From positions 17,639,889-17,703,888 of the forward strand of contig OW203732.1 of the NCBI GenBank assembly GCA_934045075.1: 64,000 nucleotides of DNA, written 5' to 3'. The stretch's first letter is position 1. The number at the start of each line of letters is the position of its first letter. A program made the position numbers and the translations under genes. The DNA is from Yponomeuta sedellus (lineage: Eukaryota; Arthropoda; Insecta; Lepidoptera; Yponomeutidae). The notes beneath the pieces were generated by a model. That model searched no databases and was not told where the DNA came from. It saw nothing but the letters and a program-made list of their open reading frames with translations. Positions 33,808-45,477 of the stretch are shown here, piece by piece.

Positions 33808-35014
33808 AAAGCTACAATCCGGTATACTCACTGATCTATTCATCCATACGTTTTCTCGGAAACGGTAAGATTTGGACGAAAATGATGTATGAGAAAGTTG
33901 TAGGAAATGTATGAATTACAGCCATCCTATGAAGCCGATTTTTGAATTTCGAACACGTTCCACTACGCGAGGGTGCTAACTCTGGCGTTTACCGACCGAT
34001 TTGGATGAAAATTTGATAGAATGGTGATTTAGTAATCCGATTGAAAAAAAAAATTTTGGTTGTTCGAAATTCAAAATGGCGGCGCAGATATAGCCGACCC
34101 AAAAATCGACCTTTGCGCAAAAAAGTCGGCAGCCAACTGGGCATATGCTGGAGATATGCCGTAAACGGCATCGCGTTGCCAAAGGACCCAGGTATATGAG
34201 AAAAATCCGACATCTTGGAATTTCAAGATGGCGTCCGAGATATTGATGATTGAAAATGACAAATTTTTGTATGGAGATTTAGTACTAAAATTGACTTTTC
34301 AATAGAGAAATGAGACAAACTTGCGAGGCCGGAGGCCGAGCTTCGCGAAGCGGGCACAAAAAGTTCTGCCGCGGCGAGGCCGAAGGCCGAGCTCCGTTTT
34401 GGCCGAGGCCAAAGGCCGAGACCATACAAATTGCGGCGCACAAGTACCAGCGCAAGAGCAAAAAGGGACAAACTTGCGAGGCCGCAGGCCGAGCTCCGCG
34501 GAGCGGGCACGAGAAATCCCGCCGCGGCGAGGCCGAAGGCCGAGCTCCGTCCAGGACGAGGCCGAAGGCCGAGAACGTTCAGGTTACGGCGGACAAGTAC
34601 CAGCGCAAGAGCAAAGAGGGACAAACTTGCGAGGCCGAAGGCCGAGCTCCGCGGAGCGGGCACTAAGAACCCCGCTGCGGCGAGGCCGAAGGCCGAGCTT
34701 CGTCCAGGCCGAGGCCGAAGGCCGAGACCGTTTAGTTTACGGCACACAAGTGCCAGCGCAAGAGCAAAAAGAGACAAACTTGCGAGGCCGGAGGCCGAGC
34801 TCCGCGGAGCGGGCACGAGAAACCCCGCCGCGGCGAGGCCGAAGGCCGAGCTCCGTCCAGGCCGAGGCCGAAGGCCGAGACCATACATGTTCCCATGCAA
34901 CAATTCCCTACAATAAGTGTCTAGCGAGGCCCTAGGCCGAGCGCCGCGGAGAGCGCAGCTCGGAGCGGCTGGGGGTTGGCGCGCGTAAGCGCGCAGGGGG
35001 CTCGCCCCCTAGTT
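33808..35014. repeat. Array unit 4, with 153-bp minisatellite
   Basis: About 1207 bp and a close relative of unit 3. It ends gctcgccccctag at 35012, followed by ttaatatt. The left flank of the array also has gttaatt, but no clean target duplication is visible. Confidence 0.85.
34312..34885. repeat. 153-bp GC-rich minisatellite in unit 4
   Basis: g(a/g)gacaaacttgcgaggc starts at 34312, 34465, 34618 and 34771, again 153 bp apart. Arg/Gly/Pro/Ala-rich frames of 118-226 codons run on both strands and are not credible genes. Confidence 0.93.
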
Positions 35015-35060
35015 AATATTATATAGGTATAATATATTTATTTCATAATTAGAACTTAAC

Positions 35061-35395
35061 GTCGATATCAACTCTTTGTATGTTCGCAATGCTGGGGCAC
35101 GCGTCTCTTCCTGCATGGCAGCAAGGTTAGGCCATACTGCACCATGGGGGCCAAGTCCGGGTTGGTGGAGGATTGTAAGACAGTGGCGGGCCTTATTGTC
35201 AGAAGTTATCAAGCCGATAAGGCCTCTGACACGGCTTAACGAATGTCATTACTTGACAGCCGCTACTAACGGCTTTACTTGCCTTGCGAAGGACGGAAGC
35301 GCTCGGAAAAATGCCACTAGCGGTAGTCACGGAGCGGTCACCCATCTTGCAGCTGACCGCGCCTGTTGTTTAAGAGATTGAGTCCAATCGCTCTG
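35061..35395 (-). mobile_element. 5S-rRNA-derived SINE, near full length
   Basis: Antisense copy. From its 5' end (right side): ccacgagcg-type start, a diverged 5S-like head (ttaaacaacaggcgcggtca; gatgggtgaccgctccgtga), gtgccttgcgaag-complement body, tcagaggcctta block, cccggacttggcccc and the 3' end gttgatatcgac. Confidence 0.85.
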
Positions 35396-36144
35396 GTGGA
35401 CTAGGCCACGAGCGCTTCATTAATATAGTAAATAAAGTAGCGCAGAAATTGCGGCTTAATGAACGTTACAATTCAAACTAGTTATCCATTTCAAAATCTA
35501 GAGGAGAAAAAATGGACAAAAAAACTAACGAAACCAAACTTTGCAGAGTTTACATAATGATTATAAAACCTAGATATCTAAATAATCCTTTATATTATAG
35601 TAACCCTTTTGGCACAAAGTGTACTTAACACATTTTTGAACGGCGTTTCAGGCAAGCTTAATATATCTTCAGGAATGACCTTCTTATATTATTGTTTAAT
35701 TTATAGATCTTTATATATTTTACAGTTCGCTTAAATCAATACTCAATACTTTATTGCATTCCACAAGTTTCAAGGTTGTTACATTATAACTTAACAGTTA
35801 TTTGATAAGATCAAAGTAGGCTAGTATAAAACTTTTAGAAACCAAGAGAATGCACAGATACAAGCAACCGTTGTACCTAACCCAGTGTCATGTGTAGTAG
35901 TAACATATTTTCCGTGGGCAGTGAAATACGAAATCCTATAAAGAGAACTTCCATTCAAGTCAAGATTGGATCGCAGAACCAACATGAATTCCCACGAATC
36001 GATCATTCGCTTGTTTATTTAATTTATTTACTCGCGGTTTTATTGACCTCGATTTCTTGTTGTGATTTGTGCTGCTGACTCATCTTGACGCAAACCCGAT
36101 TCAGGTTGGCTTAAGGTGTTCTCCAACTGCGCTACGTTTTCGAA
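35396..36144. other. No gene; dispersed repeat at 35594-35675
   Basis: 35594-35675 is the partner of 7203-7290. The rest is unassigned, with short frames only. Confidence 0.45.
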
Positions 36145-36345
36145 AACATATTCTTTTTATGTAGCCTATAAACGTCCCACTTCTGGGCACAGGCCTTCTC
36201 TTAGAGAGAGAGAGAGAGATAGAGAGAGAGTATGGGCTTAATTGCCACGCTAGCCCACCGCGGATTGGCAATTTCAAGCGCCGCAAAGCAATTTGAACAC
36301 CTCAGGCACTCAGGTTTCCTCACGATGTTTTCCTTCACTTCAGAG
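36145..36345. repeat. Lepidopteran repeat tail with GAGA expansion
   Basis: tatgtagcctataaacgtcc, cacttctgggcacaggcct, a (GA)n tract at about 36203-36230, tatgggcttaattgccacg, and gtttcctcacgatgttttcc ttcac. The gttttcc block is the complement of the one at 1390 and 16605. Confidence 0.65.
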
Positions 36346-37224
36346 AGTGGTATTTTTTTTAATTTTATTTATTTTTATTCTCTAGGAAGACTAACAGCTA
36401 TTACAGGTTTACATTACATAGATAAATAGGACACACTCGGCCTATTAAAAGTCTTCACAATTAGTTGCTATTATTAGTATTATATTATTAGTATTACTAC
36501 GACAACTTCACAAATGTACCTACATAACTTGTAAAACACATGCCTGCACTGGGAATAGAACCTTTTGAGTATATTGTAGTTTTTTTACTTCAACATAGTA
36601 ATTATGTCCCAGGCTCTGGGTACGCCAGCGTCTGAATCAGACGATAGATAGAGAACATAATTTAGTTTATTAATTAAAATGGGTACCACCTCCCCTCGAC
36701 ACAGGGATTTTTTTGCCGGGAATCGCCCCATACTGTGCTCCAATCACGGATGAGTGCTACTATATGGCGCGAGGCTTTGTTCAGTCCAGTGTTTCTCGAG
36801 GCGTACATGCGTTCTGAGGCCCAAACTCGGACGTTTACGATATCAATTAGTATTCAGTATAATGTAGTTATTAGGATTACGACACGATATTGGTGCGCGT
36901 AATATGCGCGTAGCTGCCGTAAAACTATTAAAACATCGTAGTAAATCTAATTGTAACTAGTTGCAGATGCGGAGCTTAGATGGGCAACTTTCATTTATTT
37001 TTGAAATGCTGGAAAATTATGTGCCAAGTACACTAACATGCAACTTAGTTGGTTCGGCAAGTATCGACAATGTTTTTCTTGCGATTTAGCCAAAAGCATA
37101 AGATACTGAACCATGGTCAAGATACTGGGCAAGTCTAATAGTGTATCCCAAACACTACTAAGTTCTGAGGTATCTTCAATTATCTAGTGCAGGGTTGATG
37201 AGTAAGTGGTTACCAGGAACAGTA
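36346..37224. other. No gene recognised
   Basis: Unassigned, apart from a tgtcccaggctctgggtacg block near 36605 that recurs loosely near 12910. Confidence 0.4.
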
Positions 37225-37330
37225 AGTGGCATTCTTCTTCTTCATCGCTATCTCCTATCGGAGGTTGGCAAGCAATTCGGCTATCTTGTTTTTCGAGGTT
37301 TCCAATACAAACAAGGAACTGGTACTCTGT
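37225..37330. repeat. Dispersed repeat, partner at 59712-59820
   Basis: gctatctcctatcggaggtt, ggcaagcaattcggctatct, tgtttttcgaggtttccaat, acaaacaaggaactg is shared in the same orientation with 59712-59820. Probably a LINE fragment; family not identified. Confidence 0.65.
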
Positions 37331-38394
37331 TGAAACCACTGTCGCAGATTGTGTAGCCATGATATCTTTGGTTTCCCAGGTCTACTTCCTGGAATCATAT
37401 GTGGCATTATTAGAAACATATCTCGAGAGCACACATGAGGATGAAAATGGAAATACTGGGCACTAAGCATAGTAGTAAAAAGTTTATTAAGGTCGAATAT
37501 CGGTCGTTATAATTAGCTGACACTAAAGACGAAACTGACGAGACGAGACTAAAGAAGTTAGAAGGGCTAACTTTTGGACATTATTGGGAAAACTAGCAGT
37601 TTCTTTGCCAACACAAACAAACCTAACGTGGTGGGGCCTGCACAGTGGGCCTGCAGCTCTGCTGTTGAAAGGATTCGAGCGACCTGAAATGATTCGAGCG
37701 ACTTGGACGAATAAACTGCACGGATGAGAAACCTTTGTCTTTTCAACCTGCCCTTGAACGAAGCTTACTGTTGGGCATAGGCCTCATCTCAGTCATGCCA
37801 AAAGATGGCCACTGTTCTCTGGCCAATATTAAAAAGACAAATCCTGATTGTTTTGCACTAAAAATACATCATTGTGGTACGAGTATAATATCGTGTAATT
37901 CGCATAGACTTACAAGTGTGATGTTTGTAACGCTACAAAATTTAAAAATGTCTCCAAAATTCAAGATAGTTCACCATATTCTTTGTTATTTCTTTCTTGA
38001 ATAGGTTACTCGTAGAAACGAAGGTTTCTATCGTGCAATACAAATGTTAACTCTGAGGTAGTAGATATGCAAAGGTCACTAGGCTCCATTTGTTTTATAA
38101 TATAATTATTCTGCTTTGAAGGTTTTAATTCCAAGGTATGGCACGACTGGTAAATGCACCTAGCATTTAATAACCATTACATTTGACCATTTTCTATGAA
38201 TGCAGTTGCGTGAAATTACTTTTTGATGAACTTTATCCTCAAAAACATGAAGGCATCTTTGTCCAAATATCTTTGATTCATTCTATCCGAAGTGTGTCAT
38301 CTCGTGCATCTCTTTGTCTTGAGCTACATGCCTCGAATCATCTATCTTCTATATCTTCAAGTGGTCGTCTTTACTATGTCTGATATATTTCCAG
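37331..38394. other. No gene recognised
   Basis: Short frames (up to 89 codons) without recognisable motifs. Confidence 0.4.
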
Positions 38395-38407
38395 CGATAC
38401 TCGAGTG

Positions 38408-38731
38408 CTCGTGGCCTAGCAGAACCGAGTGATTGGAATCAATCACTTGAGTCAAGTAACAACAGGCGCGGTTAGGTGCAGGATGGGCGGCCGTCCCGCG
38501 ACTACCGCAAGTGGCATTATTTCCGACCCCTTCCGTGCTTCCCAAGGCACGTTATGTATATAATGGCGCCGGTGCCGGCTGTCATGTAATGGCAGTCGCT
38601 ACGCCATGTCAGAGGCCTTGGCCCTTGAACCTTTTGGGCGTTTTAATAACTTTGACAGTAAGGCCCGCCAGTGTCTTCCAATCCTCTACCAACCCGGACC
38701 CCTGCCCTAGCAGTGGGGACATACAATATAT
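38408..38731 (+). mobile_element. 5S-rRNA-derived SINE, near full length
   Basis: The head tcacttgagtcaagtaacaa then ggcgcggttaggtgcaggat then ggcggccgtc matches the 5S-like region. Body and 3' part are present, with the ttggcccccg...gatgcaggaag segment deleted. Flanks CGATACTCGAGTG (38395-38407) and CGATACTTGAGTG (38732-38744) form a 13-bp target duplication with one mismatch. Confidence 0.85.
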
Positions 38732-38744
38732 CGATACTTGAGTG

Positions 38745-41700
38745 GTCCAACTGATAGACGCCCAGTCCCTTCAATAGCTCTTCCAAGCTCACTGACGCTA
38801 TTTCAATCATTTCAAACGATTGTTGCAAGTATTTATCGTATCTAAAGTGGTGAGGAGGAAGTGAGGATACATTGCGATATAATACGCTCGACGCAAGCAG
38901 ACAGATAGGGGTCAGAGACGGCCCTGCGCGTACGCGCGGGTCGCTGACGGGTTACAGTGGTGATACTGAAGTAGGTTCCGTACCACGGACAAACGATGTC
39001 GACGATCTTTCTCCTTGCTAGGGTTGCCAGTTTGGTTTAGGATAAATATTCAGGTTTTGTACAGATAGTTCAGTATTTAGGGGCAATTTATTATTATTAA
39101 TTACCCTTTGCAAAAGGTGGTATAAATAAACGGTTTTGATGTATGTTGGTTAGGCGTTGTAGTGTAATAACATTCTTCTATTCAATACAATTTAGAGTAT
39201 TGATTTACAAGTGGCTGTGAAATTGCTAAGGCAAAAAAAAATTGTAAACTTATAACTGATCCTGCATGCGTTGTGTTGCCATATTGATTATCCTACAACC
39301 TGTTCTCAGACCTACCACACTTATGATTTTCATAATTTTATTATGATTTTTTATGATATTGTTCAAAAAGGTATTACGCCAACCTAGTTCTTAACTTTTG
39401 GCATTCTCAAAGAAAGTACTTGCGTATCGATTTCAAGGTTCTTGAAGAATCATGTGAATCAGACATTGAGCCGGTGCCTTGTGTAAAATTCACAATAAAT
39501 ATTTAAATATTCATTATTTACATGCATATTTATTGGATACTTCAATAACAATCCATCATTTATAAGAAACTTTGACTACTTATATTTTTTTTTGTGGCAC
39601 TGTTTGATAGTGAATACTTATGACCGAATGTATTAAAAATAATGAACATTCTTCTATTCTATACCGTAGAGCATTGATAACTAGAATGTGGGAAAAGCGA
39701 AAATTTGATTGAAAATTAGCCTACGATCTATTCCCAAAGGTACCAAATATACACAAAAAAAACGTAAACATACCTGAAGCCGTTACTCAAGAGATCTATA
39801 ACGAACACTGTGACACGAGATATTTAACATTTTTGATGTAAAGCAGATCGGACAAAAACTTAAGAGATTATGGAAAACACAAAAGTTTGATGTGTTTCAC
39901 AGGTGTAAATGTTGTCACTACATGTCTGTTGACTGAAAAACAGCGCTGAGGAATGCCTTTTGCAGCAACGAAAACACACCGCGACAAACTGCTGAAATTG
40001 TGTTTACTCACCTTACCTTTTGATGTTCTCCGTTAAGTTTGTTTCGTATTTGTTAGGTGTTTTGAATGTGTGCAATAAATGATGTTGATGCAATGTTTTT
40101 CTTTCTCTCTTTATTCAGACGTTAGGTTTTTCCAGATTTAACGTTACTTACCTTATATTAATTGAATCGAAAGTCTTTGGCTTTTCACGATTGAATCGTA
40201 AGACACACATTTCAATCGGTCACTTCACAATAATATTTACACGCGATCAACAATCATCGTTGATGACCCTAAAAGGAGTGCAACAGACAGCAGGATACGC
40301 GTCACGTGTTTGACGAGGGCTGGACTGAATATCATTGGCAATGAATGATATTAATATGATACGGTAGCTTTCATAGGTAGCTCTTATCTCGTGAGGCATA
40401 AGTGCTACTATAGAACGAAAACTGGAGGCAACGGTAGTTGGCTTTGATTTGTACAATGTACATTCAACTGCTCTCTGACCTGCGTGCGGAGTTATTTGTA
40501 CGCTGTGACCTGACCCGCAAAGAGCTTTGTGGAATCTGCATCTTTGTTAAGAAAAGAATACTCCGCACTGGACACCAGGGCGTCGATTCTCTTAAATGAC
40601 AAACAATGTTCGAGCAATGGCATGACAAGAGTAATGCCAACGCATGACATTACAACAACCGTATTCCACTACCTTTTACATGCATTACTCTGGCTCTGTC
40701 GCTGTATGAACCTTGTCATGCTCTTGTCATACTCATGCAGTTTCATTGTGCTACTCGGTCGGTCAACCGGTATTGCCACTTTGTGAACTGGAAATTCTAC
40801 CTTAGTATTCGGAGCACAAAAACGTTGCTTGTAAGGATTGTATCTGCAATAAATTACTTATATTTCAGTTTTTTATAACTTCGCAATCTTTAGAGGGTTT
40901 TAATCACAAAAAAGCTATCAAAATTGTATTTGTTAGAAATTTGGCTGTTTGTGAAGTTATCCAAATCCAAGCGTAAAAAACAAGCAATCTAATCTGTACA
41001 GTATCACGTGACCATCAATTGTTCAGTATGTTGCCAGATCGTAAATTTTAATACAAAAACCGTACTATTTGGCTTTCGCCACTAACTTTTTTGTGCGACC
41101 GCCCTCACTGTAGCTTTAGGTACAAACTACTCCATTTTCGAATTTTTTTAGTCATAAAAATGGTTTGTTTCCGAAAGTATCTAACGCAACGTTTCAAACA
41201 AGACTTTTTCATTAATATCAATATCTAACATACGACATACAGTAAGCATAGCACAAGTCGTGTTTAGTTCTAAATAAATGAAATAAAGTATTTTTAACCG
41301 ACTTCAAAAAAGGAGGAGGTTATCAGTTCGATGCATATATTCCTTTTTTTACTATTTTTTCGCATATCCTCGTCAAATATTAACCGATTTGGATAAATTT
41401 TATTTTGTTCGATTGGGTATATCATCCCATTAGTTTCATTTTAATTTGGTGAAGATCTAATGAAGACTTTCAGATATGAAGAAAAGGCGTAATGAGGCCC
41501 ATCCTTAATAATATTTAGTAATAATATTAGTAATATGCTTATTTTGTTTCAGAAAATATAGCGTAAAATTTGTCCCAGGGTAATCTGGTAATATTCTGAT
41601 GAAGACTCTGAGATTTAAATTGAGAACTTCAAATTTTAAGGCAAAAAAATTAAGTTATGTTTTGATGTAAGAAACACTTTGTTCATCAAATACTTTCATT

Positions 41701-42544
41701 CAGTATTCATTGACATTCTCTGTGTCTGTTCGACATTGTTACGACGTTGAACCTAGAAATCCGGAATTTAAGTTGAAATATATAGTTTCCTAGGGTAGCA
41801 AACCCAAGAAAAATCAAGAGCCAGATGTAGAATAGACCAATAACTCCTATAAGTGTAAGGTACCGTTGCACTTATTAAACCAGAATATAAGTCAAAATAC
41901 ACAATTTACTGTCGTGGTTATTATTCCCTTAGTAAAAAATACACTACATGCAATAGTTATTAAAGCCACGTTGTCTATTTTAAAAAATTAAAATATTAAA
42001 AGCATTAAAAAGTTAAAATTACTTTGCTGAATTCCGCCAAAAATCCCACAAGCACCATGCGGTTAGCTAAAGCACCGCCCTCCCTCCCACTTTCAAGAAA
42101 AAGTGGGAAAAAAGTGGGAAGACACTATTATGGATTTCCGCAAAGTAACGCCTGATTCTATACAAAATATTAAAATGAAATCAGACTTCTGTACAAAATA
42201 CGCAGCAGAGTCTACCTACTCTCTTTATTTTTTAATCCTATTCATCTTAAGGCTGTCTGGAAGAGATAGCTCTCAGCGATAAGACGGCCAATTCCACACT
42301 GTGTAAATTAGATATTTCAGCATTTCATGTAGGTTCAAAGTGTATGGTGTGTACGGTCCTAAAGCAACCGGAATATACTACATAGGCTTTACAAGATAAC
42401 GAGTTAGTCTACAAACTAGTAACTAGTCTATAATATACTTAGTCTACAAACGTAAAAAAAGGAAGATTTCGTACTAATTCTATTGAAATTTAAATAAACT
42501 TTTAAGATTTGTAATAAGGAGGCGCAAGTAGTTCTACGGAATCC
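38745..42544. other. Long stretch with no gene recognised
   Basis: Lepidopteran repeat pieces: cctacaacctgttctcagac at 39290 and cctacgatctattcccaaag at 39720 (one family, also at 62830), and aaccgacttcaaaaaaggag at 41298. The frame at 40529-40786 (85 codons) has no recognisable motif. The last 20 bp (ttctacggaatcc) look like the left half of a repeat split by the element starting at 42547. Confidence 0.45.
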
Positions 42545-43091
42545 TACACTGAAAAAAAATATATATTATTTCAACAAAGATCTTGTTTGATCTTACTATA
42601 CAACATGACTCCATATGAGCCTGTCAAGATCTTAACTTCATTAACTAAGAGAACTTTATTAATCTACGGTTGTTTATATCTACCATGTAAATTGCTTATT
42701 TTACAAAGGCATGTTAGTATATTTAAAACTATTCTTGTCGAGTGAAAACAATGTACTAAATAGATGTTACGAAAACGAATTGTTGAGCTAACCAAGTGAA
42801 TAGTTATTAGTAGTAATTCTCATCTAACGCAATCATCTAACATTGTCATATAAAATATGCTATTTAGTTGCATTAAATAAGGAATGTGTTGGCCTTATAA
42901 AGATACATAGACGTAATAATACTTTTTTTAATCAATGTTAAACACGAAATTTTACTAAAATAACAAAGTTTGATGGTGGATTTAACTAAGGCCTTAGTTA
43001 ATATCAATAAATATAAAAGTTGGTTCCACCATACAAGTTAATAATTCCAATTTTGGTTTTTGTTTCATTTGAATATTGAACTTCATTTTAC

Positions 43092-43370
43092 CTAATATTA
43101 TATTATTTGGCTCAACAAAGGTACCTATTTGTAATAATTTAGTGTCTAGGATATGTTTACCAAGGTAATCATTGATAGTACTACAAAGGATTATAGATTT
43201 GATTATGTCTCTAAATAAATTCACCTATATCGAATATTACATCATTTCGCTCAACAAAGTTAATTATTTGTATTAATTTAGTGTCTATGTTATATTTGAC
43301 AAGGTGATTATGGTATCAACCAAAAAGGGTTGTTGATGATATTATGACAGTTAATAAATTAAACTATGGC
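43092..43370. repeat. Diverged tandem duplication, 139-bp period
   Basis: ctcaacaaag at 43111 and 43250, followed by taattatttgta.taatttagtgtct in both copies. Many substitutions. Confidence 0.7.
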
Positions 43371-43680
43371 ACTTTTTCATCATACACAAGATCCACTGTC
43401 GCATTTACTTAGCTAGTTCAGTAGATACCTATACAGGGTGTAAAAAAAGTATTTTGAATCTTCAGAATTCTGCTCCTCATGCCCACTATTTTACCCAAAG
43501 AACATGGGTCAGGACTCGAGATCCTTGGGTAAAATTGTTGGGCATGAGTAGCAGAAATACATAAATCCTAAAGATTCAAAATACTTTTTTAAACCCTGCA
43601 TAGGTACCTACTAAACTAGCTAAGTAAATACAACAATGGATCATGTACTTATATTAAATGTGCCATAGTTGAATTTATTA
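43351..43680. repeat. 330-bp imperfect fold-back
   Basis: Left arm ttaataaattaaactatggc...ttacttagctagttcagtag...gtattttgaatctt...tcatgcccactattttaccc pairs with the right arm ending in tgccatagttgaatttatta at 43680. The arms are about 150 bp with scattered mismatches, centred near gggtcaggactcgag. It resembles a fold-back MITE; no target duplication identified. Confidence 0.8.
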
Positions 43681-43961
43681 TGTGACATAATAATTGTATT
43701 AATCAGTAATTTATGCCAACTAATAAAACAACAAAGTAAGAAAATCACATTTATTTTTAACTTGCCACTAACTATTATACTTTTCTTATAAACTACAGTT
43801 ACTAGAGTTAAATATAACTTTCCGTTAAGTACCTACTGCGAGTATTCATGTTCCATGTGTTACATTAAGTGACATTATTACATGAAAATGTATTATTTGT
43901 AATTTATGCCAATTAATCAAACAATAGCGTTAAAATAAATCACATTCATTTTGTAATTTTA

Positions 43962-44125
43962 TCAAATTCCGCAACCTCTGGCTATCTTGGCTCAATTGGT
44001 AGAGCGCTGGCACGGATAGCCAGAGGTTGCGGGTTCGAATCCCGGCATGGGTTAAATTTTTAGCCTCTAAATAGTTTTTTAAATTTATCCTTAGCACGGG
44101 TTAGTGCATTAAAAATAAAAATAGT
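43962..44125 (+). mobile_element. tRNA-derived SINE with short inverted head
   Basis: Starts with 18 antisense bases (ccgcaacctctggctatc), switches to the sense tRNA-like region (ttggctcaattggtagagcg; gcgggttcgaatcccgg), then the 3' tail ccttagcacgggttagtgca and aaaaataaaaatag. It is inserted in the last recognisable exon of the broken gene. TGTAAT on both sides (43952, 44125) is a possible target duplication. Confidence 0.8.
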
Positions 44126-44127
44126 GT

Positions 44128-44434
44128 AATGCATTGCCAATTACCAAATACGTTTTGATAGTTTTTAGTGACTCACCAACGATCATTACGTAGGGTTGTG
44201 GTGATATACCCTTGTCACTAAGAGTTTTTAGCCTCAATTGAATAGCCTGTCCTATCTCAGCGTCAGACTTGACATGTTTGACAAACGCATCACGCGTTTC
44301 TGCCTTAGACGGCTTCCACGGGCGTCCAGTGGGCCCGTCTTTTTGTTTTTTCTTTTTTGATTGCTGGACCGTTGATGTATTTAAGAGGAACGGTATGGAC
44401 AAGAAAGCTGCGAGATTTCTGTGTTCTTCATAAG
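44128..44434 (-). pseudogene. Broken gene, exon C (interrupted by SINE)
   Basis: A pyrimidine-rich acceptor (tttcag) precedes 44434 on the minus strand. In the phase demanded by the previous exon (one base carried over) it reads YEEHRNLAAFLSIPFLL, SKKKKQKDGPTGRPWKPSK, RDAFVKHVKSDAEIGQAI, PQPYVMIVGESLKT then stops at the SINE. The pattern lysine-rich block, WKPSK, FxxHVxxxxEI, PYxxxVG is one I associate with a multicopy, uncharacterised protein family in insects and fishes. I cannot name its function. Confidence 0.6.
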
Positions 44435-44597
44435 CTGAAACAAAAGAACAACAATAGCAAAATAAAAGAAAACAATAAATCAAATCAATCATTTTCTAAG
44501 TTTCTTGCAAGAGTATTAATTAAACTGCTGGAGCTAGAAAACTTTAATTTGAAGGGTGTGTTCATTGGGTTGGATAAATAATATTTTATGTACTTAC

Positions 44598-44742
44598 AAT
44601 CAGCCAGGCATAATAATTCTTGACAGAAGATGTCTTTAGATTTTCTCTCTTTAAGTAAAGATAAAAATTTTAGTTTTGCTACTGGAAAGATAGCAAACAA
44701 ACTGTTTTAGTCTTCATAAAGTTCGTCGAAGTCGTTGAGTAG
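44598..44742 (-). pseudogene. Broken gene, exon B with in-frame stop
   Basis: Acceptor gtttcag before 44742 and donor GTAAGTAC after 44598. 145 nt, entering in phase 0 and leaving in phase 1, which fits both neighbours. It reads LLNDFDELYED, TAA at 44707-44709, then NSLFAIFPVAKLKFL, ERKSKDIFCQELLCLAD. The single stop inside an otherwise coherent exon marks a dead copy. Confidence 0.6.
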
Positions 44743-44910
44743 CTGAAACAAAAATGCACAATAAAATATAGGAAGCTTAGATAAATAAATTGAATCCAAA
44801 TCGACATTACCGAAATAGGTAAAGACAAGCTTAGGTATTTGTTAATAAGTAGATTATTCTGAAAAATATATTCCATGTTTTAATAGGATAATTCATTGGT
44901 ACATACATAC

Positions 44911-44979
44911 CAGGGTATAACCTTGAGGTTTCTTGAATGCTGGGTATTGGTTGAAATAAGCTTCTATAGGCGTGTCTCC
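44911..44979 (-). pseudogene. Broken gene, exon A downstream part
   Basis: Continues the reading frame of 51347-51882 directly across the BEL insertion: DTPIEAYFNQYPAFKKPQGY then TL and a GTATGT donor at 44910. Removing one copy of the 4-bp duplication (CTCC on the plus strand) restores a continuous frame, so the insertion hit this exon. Confidence 0.62.
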
Positions 44980-45350
44980 TGTGGGATAAAGATGATGGGA
45001 AAAGAAGCCTGTGACTGACCTGCCTGATACTGCTGTGTGTGCGCTGGTTCAAGGGTGCGGCGAACGGTCGAAGTCTCCAGGGTGGTGTATTCACGATGAC
45101 GCGAGGGTGGTAGTGCGATCGCGGTTTATATGGTGATGATGATGATGGTTTCAAGGAAACGCTGATTTACGGCACAATCGCCTCGGGACGGAAGCTGGTT
45201 CGTGAGCTTGACCGCCGGCGCGATGGTTGACGACGTAAATAGGCTGTCACAGGCCAAAGGGTAGGGAAAGCGGGTAGGAGAAATATTTGGTGTGACAAAT
45301 GTAGGTAGAAATTCGCTAGTCGCTATGGTTGCGTTCACAAATATCCATCA
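44980..45350 (-). repeat. BEL/Pao 3' LTR
   Basis: 371 bp. Boundaries are set by identity to 50977-51346 and by TG/CA ends. It contains the extra A in gacgtaaataggc relative to the 5' LTR. Confidence 0.95.
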
Positions 45351-45364
45351 TTACCGCCCCCCAA
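45351..45364 (-). promoter_or_regulatory. Polypurine tract
   Basis: Minus strand TTGGGGGGCGGTAA lies directly before the 3' LTR, the place and composition expected for the plus-strand primer of reverse transcription. Confidence 0.75.
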
Positions 45365-45477
45365 GGAGCTATCCAGCTCATTGATGATATAAAAGATGAG
45401 TTACCAAAAGATGATTTACCGAAAGCTGATTTAAAATTAAACTTAAAACTAAGATCGGAGCATAGAGCTCGCTAACT

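Larger units (their letters stand above)
30288..35014. repeat. Head-to-tail array of four 1.1-1.2-kb units
   Basis: Each unit starts with tatatatataaagct(g/a)caatccggt. The aaagct start falls at 30301, 31446, 32591 and 33808 (spacings 1145, 1145, 1217). Units share the first 170 bp and a cggcagccaactgggc-centred block, but differ in their 3' halves. Units 3 and 4 end in two hairpins (GCGCGC-gtaa-GCGCGC, then AGGGGGC-tc-GCCCCCT) followed by AG. A CTAG end after a hairpin recalls Helitrons, but a 5' TC is absent and units 1-2 lack CTAG. No credible gene. Confidence 0.85.

Noticed and set aside
33006..34935. Long open frames (226, 226, 204, 161 codons) rich in Arg, Gly, Pro, Ala
   Set aside because: They come from a 153-bp (51-codon) GC-rich minisatellite that keeps several frames open on both strands at once.
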